A stretch of 64,000 bases of DNA from Bdellovibrionales bacterium (GTDB taxonomy: Bacteria; Bdellovibrionota; Bdellovibrionia; Bdellovibrionales; UBA1609). A program made the position numbers and the translations under genes. A model generated the notes under the pieces. The model was given only the letters and a program-made list of their open reading frames with translations. It ran no database searches and had not been told where the DNA came from. The DNA lies in contig DAIDIG010000005.1 in NCBI GenBank assembly GCA_027459485.1, positions 1 to 64,000 on the forward strand, in the 5' to 3' direction. Positions 24,376-33,193 of the stretch are shown in pieces (the stretch's first letter is position 1; every line of letters starts with the position of its first letter).

Positions 24376-25119
24376 ATGTTTCGGCGGCTTGGACCGGCCC
24401 TGCTCTGCGCGCTGACCTTCGCAATTCTGGCTATTTTACCTGAAACCGCTTTTGCTAATTTATTTCGCAACTCATACATCAGTTTTGAGTTGCCACCATC
24501 GTGGACGTGCAAGCCAGATGGCACCGATTGGATCTGCACGAACTCTTACTTTAGCAATGCCAAACAGGCCATGATCATTTTCACCGCTAAGGCGGCTGGG
24601 CCGTCTGACACATTGGCCGAATATAAAAATCATCTGCTTATACCAAAATCGATACCCGATCAGTTGGGCCGATACGCAACTTCGCGGGTTGAAGAAGTCA
24701 AACAAAGACAAATTAACGGCCAGCCTTGGGTCGACGGGTTGCAGCTTGGCTCAGAGGTCACCCAATACTACACACGGTATTTGGGAACTATCAAAGACGG
24801 CGTTGCGATACTGGTGACCTTCAGTGCGCACAAGGATTATTACACGAAGTATAGCGGCGATTTTATCAACGCGATCAACAGTCTTCAGGTCGTGGCGGCC
24901 AAAGATATTTTGGCTGGTCATCCACAGCAAATGATCGCGCCCCAAGGTCACGAAACGATCGGAGCCCCGATCACTCCCGAGCCTTGGAGTAGCCCTAACG
25001 GAGTGCCGCCCGAACCGAATGGCGGACATAAAGATTTGGCATCGAAGCTTTTTGCAGTCGCGTTGCTTTTGGCCGCGGCTGGAATTTATTTATGGCGAAA
25101 GAAAAAGAAAAAATCGTAG
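24376..25119 (+). CDS. Exported membrane-anchored protein, tandem paralogue 1
   Basis: 247 residues. Signal peptide (about 1-27, ending AFA), a compact extracytoplasmic domain with a WTCKP...WICTN cysteine pair and the block QINGQPWVDGLQLGS..TQYYTRYL, a Pro/Gly-rich linker (about 185-220), and a C-terminal membrane helix (LFAVALLLAAAGIYLW) followed by a lysine-rich tail. The next gene has the same layout and clear similarity (NGQ.W, YYT.YL), so this is a tandem duplication. I do not recognise the family. The domain faces the periplasm, with the tail in the cytoplasm. Confidence 0.65.
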   Translation: MFRRLGPALLCALTFAILAILPETAFANLFRNSYISFELPPSWTCKPDGTDWICTNSYFSNAKQAMIIFTAKAAGPSDTLAEYKNHLLIPKSIPDQLGRYATSRVEEVKQRQINGQPWVDGLQLGSEVTQYYTRYLGTIKDGVAILVTFSAHKDYYTKYSGDFINAINSLQVVAAKDILAGHPQQMIAPQGHETIGAPITPEPWSSPNGVPPEPNGGHKDLASKLFAVALLLAAAGIYLWRKKKKKS

Positions 25120-25763
25120 CACTCATTTTCGCATTTTTCTTACTGGGCGGAACTGCGCACGCTGAGACCTACGGGCCACTCACTTTTTCACTCCCAACCG
25201 GGTGGCAATGCACTATTCAAAAGTCCAGTGATGTATGCCTAGACAAAAATGCTTCAAAACCGAACGGCGTACTCGTCGTCACATTTAAAAATCGGACGCC
25301 CGAAGACACTCTCGTCTACTATCAAAACCAGTTGAGTGCCCCAAGACCGCTTAAGACCGGTGAGGTCATCACACCTTCGCAGGTCAAACTCATTCGGCAG
25401 ATCACGCTCAATGGGCAACAATGGATCGAAGCCGTTCACCACAATTCAGAAATTTTAGGTTACTACACGCATTATTTGGTCACAGTCGCGGACCCTTATG
25501 CTGTCCTCGTCTCAATTACCGTGAGTGATCAAGATTATGCGGAGCTCATGACGAACCTTGGGCCGACGATCAATTCAATGAAGGTCGCCGTTCAACAACC
25601 GGCAACCGCACAAAATTCACCGCCGCAGACGGTATCGGCCCCGCAAGCGCCCGTGCAAGACGTCACTCCAGCGCCGGCCCGGCATAAGAGTAAAATGCTG
25701 CTCTATTTAGGAGTGGGCCTCGCCGTCGCGCTTTTTCTTTTGGTCTACGCGATCGTGCAGTAA
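25092..25763 (+). CDS. Exported membrane-anchored protein, tandem paralogue 2
   Basis: 223 residues, starting inside the end of its paralogue (28-bp overlap). Signal peptide ends AHA; the domain has WQCTIQ...DVCLD and TLNGQQWIEAVHHNSEILGYYTHYL, matching the first copy; a Pro/Gln/Ala linker (about 165-195) leads to a C-terminal membrane helix (LLYLGVGLAVALFLLVYAIV). It lacks the long basic tail of copy 1. The overlap implies co-translation, and two similar single-anchor proteins could pair as a complex. Confidence 0.65.
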   Translation: MAKEKEKIVALIFAFFLLGGTAHAETYGPLTFSLPTGWQCTIQKSSDVCLDKNASKPNGVLVVTFKNRTPEDTLVYYQNQLSAPRPLKTGEVITPSQVKLIRQITLNGQQWIEAVHHNSEILGYYTHYLVTVADPYAVLVSITVSDQDYAELMTNLGPTINSMKVAVQQPATAQNSPPQTVSAPQAPVQDVTPAPARHKSKMLLYLGVGLAVALFLLVYAIVQ

Positions 25764-25782
25764 CGAAGCCCGAAGAAACCGG

Positions 25783-27177
25783 TTACAGCCCGACAGCGAG
25801 CTCTTTGAACGACTTCACTTCGACCGCGCCAAGCGGTCGCAATTCGGCGAGATCGGGCGATTTCGGCCCGTAGACGACAATTCGCATATTGTTCGGGTGA
25901 AAATACTTTTTGATCACATGATTGACGTCTCGGGATGAGATGCGATCCAAATTCTCATCGTAATGAACGAGATACGATTCGCTCACTCCGTAAAAACGAA
26001 GTGCCATGAGCTGACTGGCGAGATCGGATGGCGTCTCGATTCGCTGCGGGAATGTGCCGCGCAAATAGCTTTTCGCATCGGCGACTTCTTGATCGGTCAC
26101 ACCTTTGTCACGAAAGTCTTTAAGAACCTGAATGGTGTCGGCCACGACTTCGCCGGTTTTCTCGTTTCGCGTATTCGTGGTGACAACAAACGGGCCGATA
26201 TCTTTCAGAGCTTCAAAAGAGGCGTCGATACCGTAGGTCAACCCCTTGTTAACGCGGATTTCGCGTACAAGGCGGCTGTTAAAGCCTTCGCTTAAAATCA
26301 CATCGGCAACTGACAGCGCCTGGTAGTCGTCGTTTTTTCGACGGATGCCGAAATGCCCGATACGAATTTCGGTTTGCTTCAAGCCCGCACGGTTCACGAA
26401 TAAAATGTTTTCGCCGTGAATTTTCGCAAGTTGCGGAACCACCGGCGGCACCAAAGCTTTTGATTGCCAATTCGATAAACGAGATTCAAGCGCGGCCGTT
26501 GTTTTGGGGTCCCAATCCCCCACCAGCACAAGATCGCAGTTGTTCGGCACAAAAACCGACGAGTAAAATTGCACAACATCATTGCGGTGGATGCTGGCGA
26601 CATCGCGAAGCGTGCCGATGCCCGCTCGCGCGTATGGATGCGAGCCGTACAGCGACTGCGCAAAAATTCTCGAAGCCACCCACGCCGGCTGGTCGTAATC
26701 TCGCCGAATTTCAGCCAGGACTTCGTGACGGCGACGGTCGACTTCTTGTTTATTGAATGTCGGTTGCGTGATGACTTCAAAAAATAAATCGAGAAGTTTG
26801 CTTTGATCTTTCGCCAGCGCGGCGCTCGAAAAATACATGAAATCGCGATTGGCGTCGCTTGAAAACTCCGAGCCCAGCAGCGCGAATTCGTCGGCGATTT
26901 GAAGAGCCGAGTGAGTCTTCGTCCCGCGCGAGAGCAGCGAAGCCGTCAGACTCGCGAGGCCCGATTTTGAAATCGGGTCATCAGCCGTTCCCGTTCTCAC
27001 CATAAGCCCGATGCTCACATACGGCAGTGAATGATTCGGAATTGTTAATATGTGAAGCCCGTTTTTCAATGTTGTTTCAGAATGAGCCGCAAGCATTGTC
27101 GATTTCACGGACCCCGTCGAACAACCGGATACAAAAAGCGCAGCGCCGATTACGGCCGACAAAATCAGGCATTTCAT
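25783..27177 (-). CDS. M16 peptidase-like lipoprotein, non-catalytic subunit
   Basis: 464 residues with lipobox VSGC19. It has the two-half M16 fold and the C-terminal substrate-binding pattern GLTYGIDASF, but where HxxEH should be (after SGLA) it has S76LTAS80, so it cannot bind zinc. In this family such proteins pair with an active partner, as in alpha/beta mitochondrial processing peptidase. The active partner is the gene just upstream; the ATG of this gene overlaps its TGA (4 bp). Confidence 0.85.
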   Translation of the reverse strand: MKCLILSAVIGAALFVSGCSTGSVKSTMLAAHSETTLKNGLHILTIPNHSLPYVSIGLMVRTGTADDPISKSGLASLTASLLSRGTKTHSALQIADEFALLGSEFSSDANRDFMYFSSAALAKDQSKLLDLFFEVITQPTFNKQEVDRRRHEVLAEIRRDYDQPAWVASRIFAQSLYGSHPYARAGIGTLRDVASIHRNDVVQFYSSVFVPNNCDLVLVGDWDPKTTAALESRLSNWQSKALVPPVVPQLAKIHGENILFVNRAGLKQTEIRIGHFGIRRKNDDYQALSVADVILSEGFNSRLVREIRVNKGLTYGIDASFEALKDIGPFVVTTNTRNEKTGEVVADTIQVLKDFRDKGVTDQEVADAKSYLRGTFPQRIETPSDLASQLMALRFYGVSESYLVHYDENLDRISSRDVNHVIKKYFHPNNMRIVVYGPKSPDLAELRPLGAVEVKSFKELAVGL

Positions 27178-28538
27178 TTTTGTTCTCCCTTCGATGCGGA
27201 GCCGCCGCCGATTTTCGGTACAATTTGGACGGTGCTGAGCCGCGATGGAACCAAATATTTTTTAGCCACTCGCCGAACATCGCGACGCGTGACGGCCGAC
27301 ATTTTGTCAAGCTGCGTGAACAGCTGGGTGTAGTCGCCGAACATGATTTCATTGTAGGCAAGAGACTCAGCCTTGCTGGCGTCTGTCTGCAATCCGCGTA
27401 CGTATCCGAGCAAAGCCGCATTTCTCACTTTGGTCATTTCATCCGGGCTAACGAGATCCGTTTTGACCTTGACGATTTCGCTGTCGATCAGACGAACGCC
27501 GTGTTGCACCTTGGCGCTTGGGTTCCAACCAATGCCGATTGCTATATCACCCGCCAAACGGTTTTCATCCGAGCTCATCCACACCGATGTAGCCAAATGG
27601 CCACGGTAAATAAGCGATTTATAGAGCCGGCTTGAGGGCCCGTCGGCCATTATGCTTGCAAGCATATCGAGCGCATATTGATCGGGGTCGCCCGCTTTGA
27701 CGCCGGGGTAACCGAGAATCATCGAGACACCGTGCACGTCTTTTTGCTCATCGGCCGATCGCGGGGCCATCTGCGGCGCTTCGGGAGTCGGATGAAACGG
27801 CGGCAACTGACTCGGCGGGATCGCCCCGTAATATTTGGCAATTAGCTTTTTGATCTTGATTGTGTCGACATCGCCAACCACAACCACCACGGCATTGTTG
27901 GGAGCGTAATAATTATGATACCACTGGCGAAATTCTTCGAGCTTCATGGCGTTTAGATCAGGCATGTACCCAATGACCGGCCAGTGATAGGGGCTCGTCT
28001 TATAAAGTGTCGACCGAAACAGCAGCCAAAGTGCTCCCGACACGCTATTCTCGTAGCGCATCCGCCGCTCTTCTTCGACGACCTGCCGTTCGCTGTTGAT
28101 GAGCTTGTTATCAAATTGCAGGTTATGCATGCGATCGGATTCCAAATCGATCGCGAGTTCCACTTTCGAACTCGGCAATGTCATATAAAATCCTGTGTAA
28201 TCTTCGGTGGTAAACGCATTGAAGCTGGCACCGTTGACTTCCATAAGGTGATTGAAATCAACTTCAGGATGTTTGATCGTGCCCTTGAACATCAGGTGTT
28301 CGAAAAAATGCGCGAGGCCCGTGTGCCCGACACTTTCGTAGCTTGAGCCAACGCGAAACCATTGCTGATAACTCACCAACGGCGCTTTGTGATCTTCAGC
28401 GATCAACACGGTGAGCCCGTTGGGCAGATTAAATTTTGTAACCGGAAACCGAATTTGGTCGCTCGGTTTTGCTAAAGCGAACGCCCCAACAAAAAGAATA
28501 AGGGACGCAGCGAAAAAGGGTTTCGCGAGATTCCGCAT
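27174..28538 (-). CDS. M16 zinc metallopeptidase, catalytic subunit
   Basis: 454 residues. Signal peptide (1-23, ending ALA), inverted zinc motif H77FFEH81 in GLAHFFEHLMFKGT and the third ligand among the glutamates of RQVVEEERRM (about E157). Pitrilysin-type peptidases act on peptides and small proteins in a closed chamber; here in the periplasm. It pairs with the inactive M16 lipoprotein encoded next, so the complex is probably held at the outer membrane. Confidence 0.9.
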   Translation of the reverse strand: MRNLAKPFFAASLILFVGAFALAKPSDQIRFPVTKFNLPNGLTVLIAEDHKAPLVSYQQWFRVGSSYESVGHTGLAHFFEHLMFKGTIKHPEVDFNHLMEVNGASFNAFTTEDYTGFYMTLPSSKVELAIDLESDRMHNLQFDNKLINSERQVVEEERRMRYENSVSGALWLLFRSTLYKTSPYHWPVIGYMPDLNAMKLEEFRQWYHNYYAPNNAVVVVVGDVDTIKIKKLIAKYYGAIPPSQLPPFHPTPEAPQMAPRSADEQKDVHGVSMILGYPGVKAGDPDQYALDMLASIMADGPSSRLYKSLIYRGHLATSVWMSSDENRLAGDIAIGIGWNPSAKVQHGVRLIDSEIVKVKTDLVSPDEMTKVRNAALLGYVRGLQTDASKAESLAYNEIMFGDYTQLFTQLDKMSAVTRRDVRRVAKKYLVPSRLSTVQIVPKIGGGSASKGEQK

Positions 28539-28597
28539 AGGTGGCTCCTTACGATGAGCCTTTTATCTTGCGGACTCACGATGTGAGAGTCAACGCG

Positions 28598-29092
28598 CTA
28601 CTGCACTTGAAATTTTGTGAAATAGACGTTTTTCACAACGCCGTGTTTAAGCTGCTTGTTGAGATAGGCGATAATGTCATTTTTCAATTGCAGCTTGCCT
28701 TGTACGGAATCGATTTGGTCGTAACGTTTGCTGTTAAGAATTCGCAAGATCGCGTCACGGCCGCGCCCGCCCAAAGTCACGATCTCCTCAAACCCGCCCT
28801 TGTCATACATTTCTATCGCCACTTGCATGCGGATGAATCGGCGAGGCAAGCCGTCTAGGTTCGTATTGAAAGGGTCCATCGTGTACAAAATCGGCGGTTG
28901 TTCGAGCGATTTGCGAAACTGGATCATCTCTTTGTCGAGATCCGCCTCTAGAAGCGCGGGCGATCGATAACCCAGCGTGCCGGCGTAAGCAAGATAGGCA
29001 CCACCGCCGACGATAGTAAAATTCGCCACGATAAAAATAAGCGCCAAGAGCTTTTTGCTATTGCCTTTCGGCTTCTCTGCTTCTTCAGCCAT
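28598..29092 (-). CDS. fliL: FliL-family flagellar basal-body protein
   Basis: 164 residues: short basic N-terminus, one membrane helix (LLALIFIVANFTIVGGGAYLA, about 15-35) and a periplasmic stomatin-like domain (PLDGFNTNL-like PFNTNLDGLPRRFIRMQVAIEM, then LKNDIIAYLNKQL and VKNVYFTKFQVQ). FliL surrounds flagellar stators and supports torque. No flagellar genes are nearby, so this may be a second, stand-alone FliL. It lies 60 bp upstream of the M16 pair on the same strand. Confidence 0.85.
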   Translation of the reverse strand: MAEEAEKPKGNSKKLLALIFIVANFTIVGGGAYLAYAGTLGYRSPALLEADLDKEMIQFRKSLEQPPILYTMDPFNTNLDGLPRRFIRMQVAIEMYDKGGFEEIVTLGGRGRDAILRILNSKRYDQIDSVQGKLQLKNDIIAYLNKQLKHGVVKNVYFTKFQVQ

Positions 29093-29159
29093 ACCTCTCT
29101 TTCGGTCGGAGCGACAAAAGTCTTAAAGGTCGAAGAAATTGCCCAACTGTTAGACAGAG

Positions 29160-29188
29160 TTGACTCTTTGCCAATACGCGTCTCTAAT
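29160..29188 (+). promoter_or_regulatory. Strong sigma-70 promoter of the Csd6-like gene
   Basis: TTGACT (29160-29165), 17-bp spacer, TCTAAT (29183-29188; 5 of 6 match). Predicted start near 29195, only about 6 nt before the ATG, and no ribosome-binding site, so the mRNA is almost leaderless. Confidence 0.65.
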
Positions 29189-29200
29189 AAATGCTGAGCA

Positions 29201-30229
29201 ATGCGAAAATCCATCCTCTTGTTTTTTCTCATTTTGGGATGCGGGACGGCCTATGCCGTTGCCGATGCCAGCCAATCTTTGCCGCCGGACCCGACGGCCG
29301 TCAAACCACCCGATCATCTTGTGCCTGATAATTTAATCGCGGTCGATGGCGGATTATTTCACCCGCAGTACATTTTTATCGCAGATAAGCGCAATCGTAC
29401 TCTGTCGGTGTGGGGCCATAAAAACGGCGTTCCAAACCTTGTTGCCTACTACCCAATGGATATCGGCAAAAACAGCGGAGACAAAACCGCGAGCGGAGAC
29501 GACCGTACTCCCGAAGGGATTTACTTCATACAAAGCCGCCTCGAAATGTCGAAGGTGAACTACGAAAATTACGGCATTCGCGCGTTCACTCTTAATTACC
29601 CCAACTTTTTTGATCGATTCGAGCATAAATCCGGCTTCGGCATTTGGCTTCACGCCATACCTGAAACAAAATCGCTCCGCCGTGGGTCAGAAGGCTGTGT
29701 GGTTGTACGTAACGACACCCTTCAAAAGTTAACACCTCTTGTGACGTTAAAGCGCACGCCGGTCATCATTGTCGATCATGTGAATTACGTTACGCCCGAT
29801 CAATTGGCGAAAGAAAAAAAGTCGGCATTGGATTGGCTCGAGTCATGGCGGCAAGCGTGGCAGACAAAAAATCTCGATGCTTATATGGATCATTACGCCG
29901 ACGATTTCAGGGGCAGTTACAAAAAGTTGAAAATGGATAAGCGTCGGTGGCGCGCTTATAAAGGATGGCTCAACAAGCGTTACAAAACGATTCAAGTGGC
30001 AGTGAATGACCCGCTTGTACTGACGCACGATAATCAGGCTATATTTCACTTCGTCCAAAAATATCAATCCACCGGCAAAAACGACACAGGCGAAAAAACT
30101 CTATACGCCCGGCGCGATCCGAATGGTCAGTTTAAAATATTGTCAGAAGTCTGGGGGCCGCTTGGGCCTGATGCGTACCCATCCAAAGGCCCCGCCATCA
30201 GCGTGCGCGGCGCCGAAGCCCGAAACTAG
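29201..30229 (+). CDS. YkuD-domain cell-wall enzyme with NTF2-like domain
   Basis: 342 residues. The exported N-terminus (possible lipobox LILGC14, otherwise SPase I site near AYA) is followed by an L,D-transpeptidase catalytic domain with H151 and the nucleophile C166 in RRGSEGCVVVR. The C-terminal part (about 207-325; WLESWRQAWQTKNLDAYMDHYADDFRG) is an NTF2-like domain. The same two-domain plan is found in Csd6/Pgp2 L,D-carboxypeptidases, which set cell shape, and in the E. coli LdtF/YafK group, which releases Lpp from peptidoglycan. Which reaction applies here is open. Confidence 0.85.
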   Translation: MRKSILLFFLILGCGTAYAVADASQSLPPDPTAVKPPDHLVPDNLIAVDGGLFHPQYIFIADKRNRTLSVWGHKNGVPNLVAYYPMDIGKNSGDKTASGDDRTPEGIYFIQSRLEMSKVNYENYGIRAFTLNYPNFFDRFEHKSGFGIWLHAIPETKSLRRGSEGCVVVRNDTLQKLTPLVTLKRTPVIIVDHVNYVTPDQLAKEKKSALDWLESWRQAWQTKNLDAYMDHYADDFRGSYKKLKMDKRRWRAYKGWLNKRYKTIQVAVNDPLVLTHDNQAIFHFVQKYQSTGKNDTGEKTLYARRDPNGQFKILSEVWGPLGPDAYPSKGPAISVRGAEARN

Positions 30230-30232
30230 CGT

Positions 30233-30439
30233 TTAATTTTCAGGTTCAGAAAAATGATCGTCGTCAAGATCGTTGGCTTGAGATTTATCAAGATCCAGCG
30301 TGAGAGCTTGATCTTGTAAATCTCGCAGTCCGGCCAAATGTTTACTGAGATCTTCATTCGTGAGGATGTGCGATTTTAAGTTGATGTCCTGCATGCGCGC
30401 ATCGAATTTCAGATTGTCAATGCAACGACGTAAACTCAT
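30233..30439 (-). CDS. Small acidic protein of unknown function
   Basis: 68 residues (MSLRRCIDNLKFDARMQDIN...), predicted helical, ending in an acidic tail (ANDLDDDHFSEPEN). The ATG at 30439 has GGAG 7 bases upstream; a start 16 codons earlier would overlap the rhomboid gene and has no such site. It follows rhomboid on the same strand and converges with the Csd6-like gene with a 3-bp gap. No domain recognised. Confidence 0.6.
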   Translation of the reverse strand: MSLRRCIDNLKFDARMQDINLKSHILTNEDLSKHLAGLRDLQDQALTLDLDKSQANDLDDDHFSEPEN

Positions 30440-30477
30440 TTTTAATCTCCTCGTATTTGCCGGCGTATGTGCCTCGG

Positions 30478-31227
30478 CTAGTTCCAATAACGGCTCGGCC
30501 CACGCCCGTCATGCCGATCATTATCTACCACCAATTTCAGCTTGCGTCCATTTGTTCGATTCCGGCTGCGGACCAAGTAGTCACGAATTCGTGGGCCTAT
30601 CTTCAGAATTACCCATCCGACGATGACTCCACCCAGATGGGCCAAGTCCGCGACTTGGCTCGTGGGCCCCTGCGAGAGCAGGTTCATTAGCGCTACCCCG
30701 CCAATGATCATAACAAAATATTTGGCCTTCATCGGGAATAGCATAAGAAACAATATCACGCGCTCGCCGAATATAATGCCATAGGCGAGTAGCAAACCGA
30801 AAATAGCCCCGGACGCCCCGATCATCGGCTCAACAAGTACCGTCACATTATTCGAAAACCAGTAATAAACAAATACGCCGAGACAGTAGATAAGTGCAGC
30901 GCCAATACCGCAGGCTAAATAATAAAAAAGAAAATATTTCGAACCCCAGTATGTTTCAAGCTCAGCGCCCACCCACCACAGCATGAGCATGTTAAACAGG
31001 ATGTGAAAAACATTATTGGCATGAAAAAACATGTACGTAAACGGCTGCCAAACCCAAAATTCGGTAAAAAATCGGCCGGGTACGAAGCCGAACCATTGAA
31101 AAATGCGGTCATCGTGGAATACGAAATTGCTCAAGATTAAAACGCCGAATATCCAAATCGCGACATTGGCGATGACAAGGCGCCGTACGTGACCACGAAA
31201 AGGCATGACGATCTGAAAATCAGGCAT
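30478..31227 (-). CDS. Rhomboid intramembrane serine protease
   Basis: 249 residues with six membrane helices. The nucleophile motif GASGAIFG (Ser near 139) and the histidine in LAHLGGVIVGW (near 195) form the Ser-His dyad; the L1 loop WR is here WVWQPFTYMFFHAN and HILFNMLMLWWVG is the typical helix 2. It cleaves membrane proteins within the bilayer. The C-terminal 30 residues are basic and cytoplasmic. It overlaps the epimerase gene by 8 bp in a long co-oriented run starting at cmk. Confidence 0.92.
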   Translation of the reverse strand: MPDFQIVMPFRGHVRRLVIANVAIWIFGVLILSNFVFHDDRIFQWFGFVPGRFFTEFWVWQPFTYMFFHANNVFHILFNMLMLWWVGAELETYWGSKYFLFYYLACGIGAALIYCLGVFVYYWFSNNVTVLVEPMIGASGAIFGLLLAYGIIFGERVILFLMLFPMKAKYFVMIIGGVALMNLLSQGPTSQVADLAHLGGVIVGWVILKIGPRIRDYLVRSRNRTNGRKLKLVVDNDRHDGRGPSRYWN

Positions 31228-31633
31228 TCGGTTGGCTCAGTTCGATCAGAACCCCTCCCGTCGAGGATGGATGCACAAACGCAACTTCGCAATCATGAGC
31301 GCCTCGAAACGGCTCGTCGTGGATAAGGCGCACACCGGCCGCTTTCAGCCTTTTTAGCGTCGCACGTATATCGGTTACTCGTAAACAGATGTGATGAATG
31401 CCCGGACCGCGCTTTTGTAAAAATCTGGCGACCGTGCTTTCGGGCGAGGTCGGCTCTAACAGTTCGACGCGGCAGCGGTTCTGCAAATCGAACATCTGCA
31501 CCTGAACCTTTTCGGACGCGACCGTTTCTTTCGGCCCGACAGCTAGACCAAGCGCTTGATAAAAACCGGAAGACTCATTTAGAGAGGCGACTGCAATGCC
31601 AACGTGATCAAATTCAAACTCGCCAGGCCTCAT
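31220..31633 (-). CDS. mce: Methylmalonyl-CoA epimerase
   Basis: 137 residues, vicinal-oxygen-chelate fold with two beta-alpha-beta halves. Visible family motifs are FDHVGIAVASL (metal His), VELLEPTSPESTVARFLQKRGPGIHHICLRV (second metal His in GIHHICL) and the C-terminal GVLIELSQ. It interconverts (R)- and (S)-methylmalonyl-CoA in propionate breakdown. The mutase is not in this window. Overlaps neighbours on both sides (8 bp with rhomboid, 4 bp with the HIT gene). Confidence 0.9.
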   Translation of the reverse strand: MRPGEFEFDHVGIAVASLNESSGFYQALGLAVGPKETVASEKVQVQMFDLQNRCRVELLEPTSPESTVARFLQKRGPGIHHICLRVTDIRATLKRLKAAGVRLIHDEPFRGAHDCEVAFVHPSSTGGVLIELSQPNA

Positions 31634-32256
31634 TTTACACCCGCAAAGTGCTTGGCATATCTCGCGAATGTTTGTTCGAGTGTCTCAGGCAACACCTTGG
31701 TTTCGGCCAGAAGCGGAAAAAAATTGGTGTCGCCCATCCAACGGGGGACGATGTGCCAGTGCAAATGATCAGGCAAACCAGCGCCGGCGATGCGGCCCAT
31801 GTTGAGCCCGATGTTCATGCCTTCAACTCGGTATTCAGCTTTCACGATTTTTGCGGTCACTCGCACAAGCTCTTGCACAGCTGCGTATTCGTCATCTTGC
31901 AATTCAACCAAATCGCCGCAGTGACGAGTCGGCAATATCATGATGTGGCCCGTATTGTAGGGATATTTATTGAGTACGGCCATGGCTGAATCATTTTTAT
32001 ATACGCACAACGAATCGGGCTTCACACCATTATCACGAGCCTGACAAAAAACACATCCGTTCATGATAATCGCGTTTCGGACGTAGCGCAGACGCTCGGG
32101 GCGAACGATGATATCGCGTTCGCGCGGCCAAATATCCGCCCACTCTTTGTTGTTTAATCTCTTCGAGGCAATGGTAGCTCGAACCTTTTTGCCACTACCC
32201 GGGCTGACTTTATTTTTTACTCGCGTAGATTTAATTTTAGATCGAGTGCCGGCCAT
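31630..32256 (-). CDS. HIT-family nucleotide hydrolase/transferase
   Basis: 208 residues. The histidine triad is HLHWHIVPRW; GCVFCQARD near the middle may bind zinc; TGHIMILPTRHCGDLVEL is the typical preceding strand. Proteins of this kind split dinucleoside polyphosphates or nucleoside phosphoramidates. The basic N-terminal 35 residues (AGTRSKIKSTRVKNK) are unusual and could bind nucleic acid. The ATG at 32256 overlaps the TAA of sppA (TAATG); a longer reading would extend into sppA. Confidence 0.88.
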   Translation of the reverse strand: MAGTRSKIKSTRVKNKVSPGSGKKVRATIASKRLNNKEWADIWPRERDIIVRPERLRYVRNAIIMNGCVFCQARDNGVKPDSLCVYKNDSAMAVLNKYPYNTGHIMILPTRHCGDLVELQDDEYAAVQELVRVTAKIVKAEYRVEGMNIGLNMGRIAGAGLPDHLHWHIVPRWMGDTNFFPLLAETKVLPETLEQTFARYAKHFAGVK

Positions 32257-33188
32257 TACCGACCGCCTAGAAAATTCATCGCCCCCGGTAAAATCAGGAG
32301 CGGCTCGCCCCAAAGTTGCGCGTGCAACAAATTGCGAACGGATTCATCGATATTTGGGACGTGGGTACGAGAACTCAACAAATCCATAATGTTATATTGA
32401 TTACGCGGCGGTGGAACAAAGATTTCAGGGTGATCACCGATACCGGCCATCTTGCCCAGCAATTGTTCCGCATCGTGCAAAGTGCCGATTTGATCAGCTA
32501 AGTGAAGCTGAATCGCTTTTTCGCCCGTGAAAACGCGGCCGTCAGCCAAAGTCGTGACGTCCGCCATCGATAGATGGCGCGAATTCGCCACAGCTGTTTT
32601 GAATTGCTCGAGCACTTCGTCAGCCATCGATTGAAACACCGCCTTTTCGTCCGGGCGCATGTCACGATATTCGGCTCCTGAGTCTTTGTATGCGCCGGTT
32701 TTGATCACATAGCGTTTAATCTTGGCCCAGGCGTACAATTTCTCGAGGTCAGCAAACTCCATGATAACGCCGATCGAACCAATCAAACTGCCGGGATTGG
32801 TCACGATTTTATCGGCGCCCATCGATGCGTAAAAAGCACCGCTCGCGGCCATCGAACCGACCGACACCACAACCGGTTTATGCAGTTTTGTGCGGACGCG
32901 GTTCAATTCAGCATAAATTTCTTGGCTTGGCCCAACGACGCCGCCCGGCGAGTTGATGCGAACCAAGACACCTTTTATCTCTTTCTCGCGCGAGTATTTG
33001 TCGAGATCGCCTAAAAAATCGCGACCGTCGACAATCACCCCGTTGAGCCTGAGGAGCAAAATCGAACCCTTCGCAATTTTTGGCTGCTCGAGGTGGAGCT
33101 GCTGCATGAGATTATTCATCACCATCAAGCAGCCCGCAAAGAAGAACACGAGAATAACGATAAAAACAGTGCCTAAAAATTTACGCAT
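32256..33188 (-). CDS. sppA: Signal peptide peptidase SppA, short form
   Basis: 310 residues, the short SppA form. N-terminal membrane anchor (FIVILVFFFAGCLMV), then a ClpP-like fold with nucleophile S116 in SMAASGAFYAS and general base K168 in TGAYKDSGAEYR (52 residues later, as in the Bacillus enzyme). It degrades cleaved signal peptides in the membrane. It lies 5 bp after rpsA and runs into the HIT gene by a TAATG overlap. Confidence 0.92.
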   Translation of the reverse strand: MRKFLGTVFIVILVFFFAGCLMVMNNLMQQLHLEQPKIAKGSILLLRLNGVIVDGRDFLGDLDKYSREKEIKGVLVRINSPGGVVGPSQEIYAELNRVRTKLHKPVVVSVGSMAASGAFYASMGADKIVTNPGSLIGSIGVIMEFADLEKLYAWAKIKRYVIKTGAYKDSGAEYRDMRPDEKAVFQSMADEVLEQFKTAVANSRHLSMADVTTLADGRVFTGEKAIQLHLADQIGTLHDAEQLLGKMAGIGDHPEIFVPPPRNQYNIMDLLSSRTHVPNIDESVRNLLHAQLWGEPLLILPGAMNFLGGR

Positions 33189-33193
33189 TCGCC

